6,132 bases of DNA from JADLEX01 sp964586775 (lineage in GTDB: Bacteria; Lernaellota; Lernaellaia; JACKCT01): NCBI GenBank assembly GCA_964586775.1, contig CAZPJD010000048.1:1-6132 (forward strand), written 5' to 3'. A model generated the notes under the pieces. It was not told where the DNA came from and made no database searches. It saw nothing but the letters and a program-made list of their open reading frames with translations. A program made the position numbers and the translations under genes. This document shows positions 1-5,572 of the stretch, piece after piece (positions within the stretch are counted from its first letter, which is position 1; each line of letters begins with the position of its first letter).

Positions 1-1342
1 AGTTCACGAGCACAGCACCCTTGGCAAAAAGCGCGTTCGGCACCGGCAGCACGCCGTCGGGCACGATCGCGCCGAAACCCTCGACCCACTGATTCGTGAA
101 CGAAACCTCGGAATACGTGCCGTCGTCGCTACGCACACGGATGTTTCGCGTTTTCGACAGAACCGGGTAGGTCTTACCGCCCAGGTGCGCGCCCTTGGCA
201 TCGACCTTCACGTCCCACAGGTCGGTCGCGTCGGCGAACGCGGTGGTCGCGCCCCAGCTCACGCGGCGCGTCGTCCCCACGTGCACGCCGGGAATGCCCG
301 GGAACGCGAATCCGACGACGTTGAACGCCCCGCCCGCGCCGCTCGAATCCAGATGCATGAGCATCATGCGGCTCGGGATTTCGTATCCCGCGTGCGAGTC
401 GTTGACGAGAATCGGCGCGCCGGTGTCGGTGAGATCGCCGCGTACAACCCAGTTGTTGCTGCCCTCGCCGAGATCGAGGTGGTCGCGCATCCGCGAAAGC
501 GCGCGCGTGACGTCGAGCGCGTCGTCCAGCGATAACGGCGGCCCTTTCGCGATCGGAGACGCCGAAACCGCCGGCTTCCCGCGACGGGCGGCGATTTCGT
601 CTCCGAGCGCGTCGGCCATGAAATACGTAGGGCCGCCGGGGCGCACCACGGGCAGCGCGTCGTAGTCGGGCATGAACCGCTGGAGGATCGTGTTGAGCAG
701 GTCGTACTCGATCGTGGCGGAGAACCCGAACACGATGCGGATGCCCATCGCCATCACGTCGTCGTACGTGAACGGCTCGGGCGCGTAGTCGTTTTCGTCC
801 GGGCCGAATCCCCACGGCAATGGCGCGTCTCCGGCGAGCACGCGTTCGACGCGGGCGTTCATGCCGTCCACGAACGCCTTGAACAGCTCGAAGTCGTCGG
901 GGCGACTGCCGCGCATTTTGTCGAGCGACGCCGCACCGACGTCGGGAAAACGGAACGCGAGGGCCGTCTGGTCTGCGTCGATCTCTTCCGGCCCGAAGAC
1001 CTCGGCCATACTGCCCGTCGCCTTGCGCCGCGCGATGTCGATCTGAAAGAGACGATCGGTCGCCTGCCAATATCCCGCGGCGAAAAACAGGTCGCGGTCG
1101 TTGTGCGCGTAGATGTGTGGCACGCCCAGGTCGTCGACGATCACCGTCGCGTCACGCGCTTCGCCGCCGCCATCGAGGTCGTCGTCCGCGGTGTCGTCGT
1201 CCACGCCGTCGTCGTTCGTGGCGGGCGAGCCCCACTCGTACGTCCCGGTGCCCGCGTCGTCCTCGCAACCGAGCCCGGTGAGCGTCAACGCCAAACCGAA
1301 CACCACGGTCCCCACTCCAAATCGTTTCCACCCCGTCCGCAC
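1..1342 (-). CDS. Penicillin acylase family Ntn hydrolase, predicted lipoprotein (3' end outside window)
   Basis: My translation of the minus strand is open from a GTG at 1342 through the left edge (447 codons, no stop). Family members hydrolyse an amide bond, as in penicillins, acyl-homoserine lactones or other N-acyl compounds, and self-cleave into alpha and beta chains. Residues 1-25 look like a lipoprotein signal (basic MRTGWKR, hydrophobic stretch, then LTGLGC with Cys26). The residue at -3 is Gly rather than Leu, so the lipobox is imperfect. Residues 27-66 form an Asp/Gly-rich linker. The alpha chain starts near 67 with GVPHIYAHND (73-82) and then AAGYWQATDRLFQID, a family hallmark. GSNNWVV holds the likely nucleophile and autocleavage site, Gly294/Ser295. 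Further family landmarks are NDSH (314-317) and GFAFPGIPG followed by SWGATT. Members are usually about 700-850 residues, so roughly half is missing. Substrate cannot be told: beta-lactam acylase and quorum-quenching acylase are both possible. Family assignment is firm. Confidence 0.93.
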   Translation of the reverse strand, partial: MRTGWKRFGVGTVVFGLALTLTGLGCEDDAGTGTYEWGSPATNDDGVDDDTADDDLDGGGEARDATVIVDDLGVPHIYAHNDRDLFFAAGYWQATDRLFQIDIARRKATGSMAEVFGPEEIDADQTALAFRFPDVGAASLDKMRGSRPDDFELFKAFVDGMNARVERVLAGDAPLPWGFGPDENDYAPEPFTYDDVMAMGIRIVFGFSATIEYDLLNTILQRFMPDYDALPVVRPGGPTYFMADALGDEIAARRGKPAVSASPIAKGPPLSLDDALDVTRALSRMRDHLDLGEGSNNWVVRGDLTDTGAPILVNDSHAGYEIPSRMMLMHLDSSGAGGAFNVVGFAFPGIPGVHVGTTRRVSWGATTAFADATDLWDVKVDAKGAHLGGKTYPVLSKTRNIRVRSDDGTYSEVSFTNQWVEGFGAIVPDGVLPVPNALFAKGAVLVN

Positions 1343-1348
1343 GACGCA

Positions 1349-1353
1349 CCCCC
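1349..1353 (-). promoter_or_regulatory. Ribosome binding site for the acylase GTG start
   Basis: The minus strand reads GGGGG, then six bases (TGCGTC), then GTG at 1342. An in-frame TAA lies at 1372-1370, so the start must be downstream of it. The only start candidate that keeps the whole signal peptide is this GTG (the preceding codon, GTC, is not a start). This decides the start. Confidence 0.6.
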
Positions 1354-1368
1354 GATTTCGATGCCCAC

Positions 1369-1397
1369 GTTATAGATCCGCGCGAACGAGACGTCAC
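1369..1397 (-). promoter_or_regulatory. Candidate sigma70-like promoter of the acylase gene
   Basis: On the minus strand, GTGACG (1397-1392, four of six matches to TTGACA) is followed by a 17-base spacer and TATAAC (1374-1369, five of six matches to TATAAT). Transcription would start near 1362, giving a leader of about 20 bases that just contains the ribosome site. The -35 box lies about 10 bases from that of the opposing ligase promoter, so the two could compete. This is a pattern match only. Confidence 0.45.
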
Positions 1398-1407
1398 GAG
1401 CCGCTTA

Positions 1408-1436
1408 TTGACGCTCCGGCGACCAGAACCTAATGT
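1408..1436 (+). promoter_or_regulatory. Candidate promoter of the acyl-CoA ligase gene
   Basis: TTGACG (1408-1413, five of six matches to the -35 consensus) is followed by a 17-base spacer and a weak -10 candidate TAATGT (1431-1436, three of six matches). The leader to the ATG at 1565 would be about 120 bases. The -35 is good and the -10 is poor, so an activator may be needed or the real start may lie elsewhere in 1437-1550. Confidence 0.3.
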
Positions 1437-1550
1437 TGCTTCCACGCGGCATCGCCGCGGCTTTCTCGAACGATTCCCGTCGTTTTTCGCATCGCGCCCG
1501 TAGCGTATCGGTTCCGGGCGCACATGGGCGGCACGCCGCGCCGCCGACTT

Positions 1551-1557
1551 GGGGGAG
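1551..1557 (+). promoter_or_regulatory. Ribosome binding site of the acyl-CoA ligase
   Basis: GGGGGAG ends seven bases before the ATG at 1565. No comparable purine run precedes the upstream in-frame start candidates, so this site supports the shorter protein. Confidence 0.6.
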
Positions 1558-1564
1558 ACCGGTC

Positions 1565-3349
1565 ATGGGCGAAATTTCCTGGCACGTGGACGAGTCCCAT
1601 CTGTGGTTTGCGCCGGAAGCGGGGTGGCCCGCCGAGGTGCCGAAGAATACGACCTTCGAACGCAAGCTGCTCGGCGATGTGCTGCGCGAGACGGCGAAGG
1701 AGTATCCGAACCACACCGCCATCTGGTTCCAGGGCGTGACGATGACCTATCGCGAGCTGGACGAGGCGGTGGATCGCTTCGCCACCGCGCTCGCGAATCT
1801 CGGGCTCAAGAAACCCGACGTCGTCGCGCTGCTGCTGCCCAACTCGTTCCAGTACGTGGTGGCCTACTACGCGTGCGCGCGACTCGGCGTCATCGTGTCT
1901 GGCTGCAACCCCACCTACAAACCGAACGAGATCCTGCACCAGCTCAAGACCGTCGGCGCCAAGGCGATGCTGCTGCTCGACATCCTCTACGAGCCCATCG
2001 TCGCGCCAATCCGCAACGAATCGCCGGTGAAGCTCTACATCAAGACGAACATCACGGACATGATGAAGCTCTCGCCGGTGAAGAAGTTGATCGGCGGCGC
2101 GCTGGGCAAGATCCCCAAAGCCGAGGTGCCCGACTCCAAGGACTTCGCGCAGCTCATGAAGACCGCGCCGGCGCTGCCCAAGGTGGACATCACCGCCGAC
2201 GACACCGCCACCTACATCATGACCGGCGGAACGACGGGCGTGCCCAAAGCCGCCGTGCTCTCGCACTTCAACTGCGTGAGCAACGTGCACCAGTGCGCCC
2301 TGTGGCTCTTCAAGATCCAGCCGGGCGCGGCGATTCTGGGCGTGCTGCCGCTCTTCCACAGCTTCGCCATGACCACGGTGATGAATATCAGCGTGAGAAA
2401 AGCGCTGATGATGATCCTCTTCCCCAAGCCGCCCGAGATGGACGTGCTTTACAAGACGATCCTCGAGGTCGGCCCGCCCAAGGGCACGATGATGCCGGGC
2501 GCCGAGGTGCTCTTCAAAAAGATGGCCGAGTTCCCCGACGCCGAGAAGTACCACATCGCCGGCAAGCTCATCATGTGCGTATCGGGCGCGGGTCCGCTGC
2601 ATCGCCCGGTGCAAGAGGCATTCGAGCGCGTCACCAAGGCGCAGCTCTCCGAGGGCTTTGGGCTCACCGAATCGACGCCGGTCGTCTCCGGGCATCCATT
2701 CTGGGGCGCGCGCGAGGAGTTCATCGGCACCATCGGCCTGCCGTTCCCAGGCACCGAATGGCGCATCGCCGATATCGGCGACCCGACGATCACGATCAAG
2801 CCGGGCGAGACGGTGGAGACCGAGGACGGTGTGAAGCCGAAGACTGGCGAGATCATCGTCGCGGGTCCGCAGGTGATGGTGGGTTATCTGAACCGGCCCG
2901 ACGAGACGGCCGAAACGATCGTCGAGATGGAAGGCAAACGCTGGCTGCTGACCGGCGACATCGGCTACATGGACGCGCGTGGCCGCATCATCATCAACGA
3001 CCGCAAGAAGCAGCTCATCAAGAACCGCGGCTGGTCCGTGTTCCCCACCGAGGTCGAGACGCTCATGCTCGGCCACGCGGCGATCAACGAGTGCGCGGTG
3101 GCGGGCATCCCCGACGAAAAGACGGGCGAGTCGATCAAGGCGTGGGTGGTGCTCAAGCCCGAATCGCGCGGCAAGGTCACCGAGGCCGAGCTGCTCGAAT
3201 GGGCCAAGGCCAACCTCACGCACTACAAGGTGCCGCGCTACATCCAGATCATCGAGGAAATCCCCAAGACGCCGGTGGGCAAGGTCCTGCGCCGCGAGCT
3301 GCAGGAAGCCGACCCGCTCTTCATCGCGGCCAAGGCGAAGAAGAAGTAA
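1565..3349 (+). CDS. Long-chain fatty acid--CoA ligase (AMP-binding, ANL superfamily)
   Basis: A 594-residue enzyme predicted to adenylate a fatty acid with ATP and then form the acyl-CoA thioester, feeding beta-oxidation or lipid synthesis. It is probably cytoplasmic or membrane-associated. Superfamily motifs occur in order: phosphate-binding loop TGGTTGVPKAAVLSH (220-234), LPLFHSFAMT (261-270), EGFGLTEST (363-371), ribose-binding TGD (463-465), hinge region RKKQLIKNRGWSVFPTEVE (480-498), and PVGKVLRREL with the C-terminal catalytic Lys573. The loop has Ala229 where most members have Gly after PK, a mild variant. The ATG at 1565 is chosen because GGGGGAG (1551-1557) lies seven bases upstream and the protein then begins naturally; the frame is open further upstream to 1433, but that stretch has no family similarity that I can see. 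Length fits bacterial FadD-like ligases (about 550-600). Codon use is host-like (AAG Lys, ATC Ile). Exact chain-length preference cannot be read from sequence, so no symbol is given. Confidence 0.93.
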   Translation: MGEISWHVDESHLWFAPEAGWPAEVPKNTTFERKLLGDVLRETAKEYPNHTAIWFQGVTMTYRELDEAVDRFATALANLGLKKPDVVALLLPNSFQYVVAYYACARLGVIVSGCNPTYKPNEILHQLKTVGAKAMLLLDILYEPIVAPIRNESPVKLYIKTNITDMMKLSPVKKLIGGALGKIPKAEVPDSKDFAQLMKTAPALPKVDITADDTATYIMTGGTTGVPKAAVLSHFNCVSNVHQCALWLFKIQPGAAILGVLPLFHSFAMTTVMNISVRKALMMILFPKPPEMDVLYKTILEVGPPKGTMMPGAEVLFKKMAEFPDAEKYHIAGKLIMCVSGAGPLHRPVQEAFERVTKAQLSEGFGLTESTPVVSGHPFWGAREEFIGTIGLPFPGTEWRIADIGDPTITIKPGETVETEDGVKPKTGEIIVAGPQVMVGYLNRPDETAETIVEMEGKRWLLTGDIGYMDARGRIIINDRKKQLIKNRGWSVFPTEVETLMLGHAAINECAVAGIPDEKTGESIKAWVVLKPESRGKVTEAELLEWAKANLTHYKVPRYIQIIEEIPKTPVGKVLRRELQEADPLFIAAKAKKK

Positions 3350-3386
3350 TCGCGCCGAACGCGCGGAGAATCGACAGCGAAATGCG

Positions 3387-3414
3387 GCACGGCCCCGCCC
3401 TTGCGGGGCCGTGC
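3387..3414. terminator. Strong inverted repeat, likely terminator of the ligase gene
   Basis: GCACGGCCCCGC and GCGGGGCCGTGC form a perfect 12-bp stem around a four-base loop (CCTT), 37 bases after the ligase stop. No T run follows on either strand, so it is not a textbook intrinsic terminator. It may act as an RNA-end stabiliser or need Rho. Its right arm is shared with the next inverted repeat (3407-3434). Confidence 0.6.
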
Positions 3415-3434
3415 GCGTTGAAACGCGCACGGCC
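3407..3434. terminator. Second overlapping inverted repeat, likely terminator of the minus-strand operon
   Basis: GGCCGTGCGCGTT and AACGCGCACGGCC form a perfect 13-bp inverted repeat around GA. In RNA the innermost pair would open to give a TGAA loop on 12 bp. It lies 23 bases beyond the minus-strand stop at 3458, so it is the first hairpin met by transcripts leaving the RloB-like gene. It excludes the 3387-3414 hairpin because positions 3407-3414 belong to both. No T run follows. Confidence 0.5.
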
Positions 3435-3457
3435 AGCGAAGATGGATTGCGGTTGGC

Positions 3458-4081
3458 TCAGTCCGTTTTGCCGTCGATCGCTGCGATCAATCGGTAGACA
3501 CCCGTCGTCGGATTGCGCCCCGGCTTTTTCGCCCGCTCGGCCTCCAGATCGAGCTTCTTCGCGCGGGAGACCGCGTCGGTGACACCGTCGTAAATACTCG
3601 AGAAGTCCGCTTTGGAATCGTAATCCGGAATCCGCATGCTCGCGCGTCGTTTGAGCGCGACCGTCGTTCTCTCGCGCGGACACTCCCCGAGATGAAGAAG
3701 GAGCCAAAGCTCAAAACAAGGGTTCGAGATCGCGAGTTCGATCCCGTTCTGTCGGGCACGCTCTTTCGCCCGTGACAGCTTCTCGATCACCGCGTCGGCA
3801 TCGAAGACGCACCAGAACTCGTCGAATTCTGGCGGAATGTCTCGCGAGTTTCTATTTCTGTTTTTCTCTTTGATTGCGCATTCTACCCACGTCTCGGGAT
3901 CGCCAGCGCGGCCCCAAAATGGTTTCACTACGCAAGATCGGTCTCGTGGTAAACCACTCAGATAACGGATCTCCGTCCGCTCGCCTTCGCAAACGATGAG
4001 GACCCGACGCTTCGGTTCTTGGGTTCGCGCTCGGCGAGCCAGCTTGATTTTACGCTCTCGCAGCTTTCCTTTGCTGACCAC
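3458..4081 (-). CDS. rloB: RloB/AbiLii-like TOPRIM-fold protein, putative effector of an anti-phage module
   Basis: A 207-residue protein with the RloB family pattern. A basic N-terminus (residues 4-26, rich in Lys/Arg) is followed by VLIVCEGERTEIRYLSGL (27-44, Glu32), then FWCVFDADAV (89-98, Asp94 and Asp96), then IELAISNPCFELWLLLHLGE (114-133), the best-conserved block. The Glu and the DxD pair match the metal-binding acidic residues of TOPRIM domains, so nucleic acid cleavage is the likely activity; this is inferred, not shown. Start: GTG at 4081, three bases after the ATPase stop, with AAGGA seven bases upstream. Coupling to the ATPase gene is therefore probably translational. RloB and AbiLii proteins occur beside RloA/AbiLi ATPases, in restriction-modification loci and in the lactococcal abortive infection system AbiL. 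Composition is mixed: about 45% G+C at 3841-3900 but about 62% near the 3' end. Family call is confident; the target is unknown. Confidence 0.88.
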   Translation of the reverse strand: MVSKGKLRERKIKLARRARTQEPKRRVLIVCEGERTEIRYLSGLPRDRSCVVKPFWGRAGDPETWVECAIKEKNRNRNSRDIPPEFDEFWCVFDADAVIEKLSRAKERARQNGIELAISNPCFELWLLLHLGECPRERTTVALKRRASMRIPDYDSKADFSSIYDGVTDAVSRAKKLDLEAERAKKPGRNPTTGVYRLIAAIDGKTD

Positions 4082-4084
4082 GGC

Positions 4085-5314
4085 TCAATCCTTCAACCGC
4101 GGGAGCGGACCAAGATAAGGAATTGCGCCGTAGCGCCCCTGCAAATAGCCGCGCTCCAGATTCGAATCCTCGCGAACTTTGTAGTCGGTGAGGGGATAGA
4201 GCGTTGTTGCGCCATCCTTGTCTTTTTCTGTGAACCATACCTGATCGCCACGCAGGGCGCGATCACCCATCGCATTGCCCAGCAGGTTGGTGTCGTGTGT
4301 CGTGAATATGAGTTGGGCGTTTCGAGGGTTCGTCCTGGGGTCATTGAACATGTCGACAATTTGCCTCGCCAACATGGGGTGCAATCCTGATTCCAATTCA
4401 TCAATAAACATGATGCCACCTTGAGATACTATTTCTGATATTATTGGCCCAAGGAGGAAAACAGTCTGTACGCCGTGGGATTCCCAATTCATTGGAAACC
4501 ATTCGACACGACCTTCGTTCTCGTGTCTCACAAGAACCTGCCGCTTGGGTTCGCGCGGATCCAACTCGGATCTGGGATTGTCTGTCAATTGATATCCGGA
4601 TACTCCTAGATCCGAGGCGCGAATTAGAGACGCAAACATCATTTCGGCATCTTGAGAAAGTTGGTCGATTCCGAGAAGCGTAAAAGTATTTTTGGATTGC
4701 GATGTAAGCTGATACCGAAACGCTCCAACGCTTGACATTTTCGAAAGACACTGAAAAACAGCGCCAAGCTGTTTGTGATTGTGTTGCGCAGCAGTCGACA
4801 AAAATAGTGCGTTCGGGCGAGTCAAACTTCGTAATGATTTTGAGTTCCCAGAGAAGCCACTGCCGAATCTGAATAAATTATCTTCTCGCGAAAACAATAA
4901 CTGCTTTCGATTTTTCGGCCAAGAATACAACCATTCTTCAAGAAATCTTTCATCATTCAATGCGAATCCATACTTGTATCGAACGTCATTCACTAAAAAA
5001 ACGATCTCGAATAGAGTTGGGCTTGAGCGATGCGGTTCCCAAGCAAAGAACTCTCGATTCGTGCCTCCGCCCGGCGGCCATGAATTGTGTGAAAGGCGAA
5101 TTGCTGACAACATCCAACTTACTGCCGACAGCACGTTGCTCTTTCCGCTGGCGTTGGCACCGTAGATGGCTGCGGCGGGGAGCAGCTTTTTGGCGTAACC
5201 GGGGACCTCGCGCGGGATCGGATCGTCCTTCGCCCCGATGTTCGCGGCCTCCATGGTGAGGGCCTGCTCGTCCCGGATCGATCGGTGGTTGGCGACGCGA
5301 AATTCGATCAACAT
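4085..5314 (-). CDS. rloA: RloA/AbiLi-like AAA family ATPase of an anti-phage module
   Basis: A 409-residue ATPase of the SMC/ABC-like AAA_15/AAA_21 type, the presumed sensor or motor partner of the RloB-like protein encoded next. The N-terminus MLIEFRVANHRSIRDEQAL is the standard first strand of this family. Walker A is GANASGKSN (52-60, Lys58). An ABC-signature-like ESHGVQ (278-283) keeps Ser and Gly, but the usual following Thr is Val. Walker B is IMFIDELESGLHP (301-313, Asp305/Glu306). The H-loop is IFTTHDTNLL (336-345, His340). The C-terminal RGYLQGRYGAIPYLG (388-402) is typical of RloA/AbiLi. The ATG at 5314 is chosen from the family N-terminus; no Shine-Dalgarno sequence is visible before it. 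The frame stays open upstream to 5947 but there it only shadows nikR. Base composition drops sharply after about residue 50: residues 291-296 use ATA three times, whereas the ligase uses almost only ATC. This suggests foreign origin. Related PARIS AriA and OLD ATPases are alternatives, but the RloB partner favours AbiL. Confidence 0.88.
   Translation of the reverse strand: MLIEFRVANHRSIRDEQALTMEAANIGAKDDPIPREVPGYAKKLLPAAAIYGANASGKSNVLSAVSWMLSAIRLSHNSWPPGGGTNREFFAWEPHRSSPTLFEIVFLVNDVRYKYGFALNDERFLEEWLYSWPKNRKQLLFSREDNLFRFGSGFSGNSKSLRSLTRPNALFLSTAAQHNHKQLGAVFQCLSKMSSVGAFRYQLTSQSKNTFTLLGIDQLSQDAEMMFASLIRASDLGVSGYQLTDNPRSELDPREPKRQVLVRHENEGRVEWFPMNWESHGVQTVFLLGPIISEIVSQGGIMFIDELESGLHPMLARQIVDMFNDPRTNPRNAQLIFTTHDTNLLGNAMGDRALRGDQVWFTEKDKDGATTLYPLTDYKVREDSNLERGYLQGRYGAIPYLGPLPRLKD
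4089..4093 (-). promoter_or_regulatory. Ribosome binding site of the RloB-like gene
   Basis: AAGGA on the minus strand lies within the last codons of the ATPase gene and seven bases before the GTG at 4081. Because it overlaps the upstream gene, ribosomes finishing the ATPase could restart here. This supports the GTG start. Confidence 0.65.
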
Positions 5315-5354
5315 GGTCGTAAAATGCCGTCGAATGGCAATTTCGACGCCTTTC

Positions 5355-5371
5355 GCGCGGATTTTCCGCGC
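5355..5371. promoter_or_regulatory. Inverted repeat over the -10 box, operator candidate
   Basis: GCGCGGA-TTT-TCCGCGC is a perfect 7-bp inverted repeat with a three-base centre. Allowing one unpaired C at 5354, TTT (5351-5353) and AAA (5372-5374) extend it. It covers the predicted -10 box (5361-5366) of the minus-strand operon, where a bound dimer would block RNA polymerase. It is mostly outside the predicted transcript, so an operator is a better reading than an RNA hairpin. No regulator gene for it is visible unless it is NikR, whose gene lies divergently. Confidence 0.35.
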
Positions 5372-5389
5372 AAAGCGCCGTAAAGTCAA
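5361..5389 (-). promoter_or_regulatory. Candidate promoter of the ATPase/RloB operon
   Basis: On the minus strand, TTGACT (5389-5384, five of six matches) is followed by exactly 17 bases and GAAAAT (5366-5361, four of six matches). Transcription would start near 5354, leaving a leader of about 40 bases. It is the best sigma70-like match I found upstream of the ATPase ATG. Confidence 0.5.
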
Positions 5390-5400
5390 CCTCTGGGGGA

Positions 5401-5429
5401 AAATTCGATGCGAATTTCGATCGATTCGC
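5401..5429. repeat. Overlapping inverted repeats upstream of nikR
   Basis: AAATTCG (5401-5407), three bases, then CGAATTT (5411-5417) is a perfect 7-bp inverted repeat. GCGAAT (5410-5415), eight bases, then ATTCGC (5424-5429) is a second one sharing the middle arm. They lie about 145-170 bases before the nikR ATG and 12 bases beyond the -35 of the opposing operon. They could be binding sites for a dimeric regulator. They do not match the E. coli NikR operator (GTATGA, 16 bases, TCATAC). Confidence 0.35.
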
Positions 5430-5562
5430 GGGGGCGATTGCCGGCGGGACGTATCCGGGTTCGGCAGCGGCGCGCGGGAACGCGACGACGTCGAAGGTCC
5501 TCGCGATCGGCCCCGCCCCTTGGCGACACCGCCGCTTCGTGACAAATTCGCGCGCACTTGGC

Positions 5563-5568
5563 GGGGGA
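5563..5568 (+). promoter_or_regulatory. Ribosome binding site of nikR
   Basis: GGGGGA ends four bases before the ATG at 5573. It overlaps the codons of a longer TTG-start reading (5558) and therefore favours the ATG. Confidence 0.55.
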
Positions 5569-5572
5569 CGGC

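Noticed and set aside
174..1070. Minus-strand 298-codon frame and several plus-strand frames over the left end
   Set aside because: They overlap the acylase frame, which matches the penicillin acylase family along its whole length. The alternatives are Arg-rich low-complexity shadows.
1430..3430. Very long minus-strand reading frame (666 codons) antisense to the acyl-CoA ligase
   Set aside because: Its product is dominated by His, Arg, Asp, Leu and Gly in the pattern produced by reading a GC-rich gene backwards, with no family motif. The plus-strand ligase has all its motifs.
1549..3582. Long plus-strand frame (677 codons) overlapping the ligase
   Set aside because: Arg/Ala/Gly-rich shadow frame without recognisable domains; it runs through the hairpin region after the ligase stop.
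3458..5314. Reading the pair as PARIS (AriA/AriB) or a Gabija-type OLD system
   Set aside because: The architecture is similar, but the second gene has the RloB block SNPCFELWLLLH rather than features I associate with AriB, and there is no UvrD-like helicase as in Gabija.
3350..5400. Target-site duplications or attachment repeats flanking the ATPase/RloB module
   Set aside because: I compared the sequence around 3350-3450 with 5320-5420 and found only short GC-rich matches such as GCGCGGA, no longer than expected by chance. No integrase or transposase is present.
5438..5460. Possible nikR promoter with TTGCCG at 5438
   Set aside because: No acceptable -10 sequence lies 16-18 bases downstream.
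5558..5572. TTG start giving NikR five extra residues
   Set aside because: The Shine-Dalgarno run GGGGGA lies inside those codons, and the NikR family N-terminus fits the ATG at 5573.
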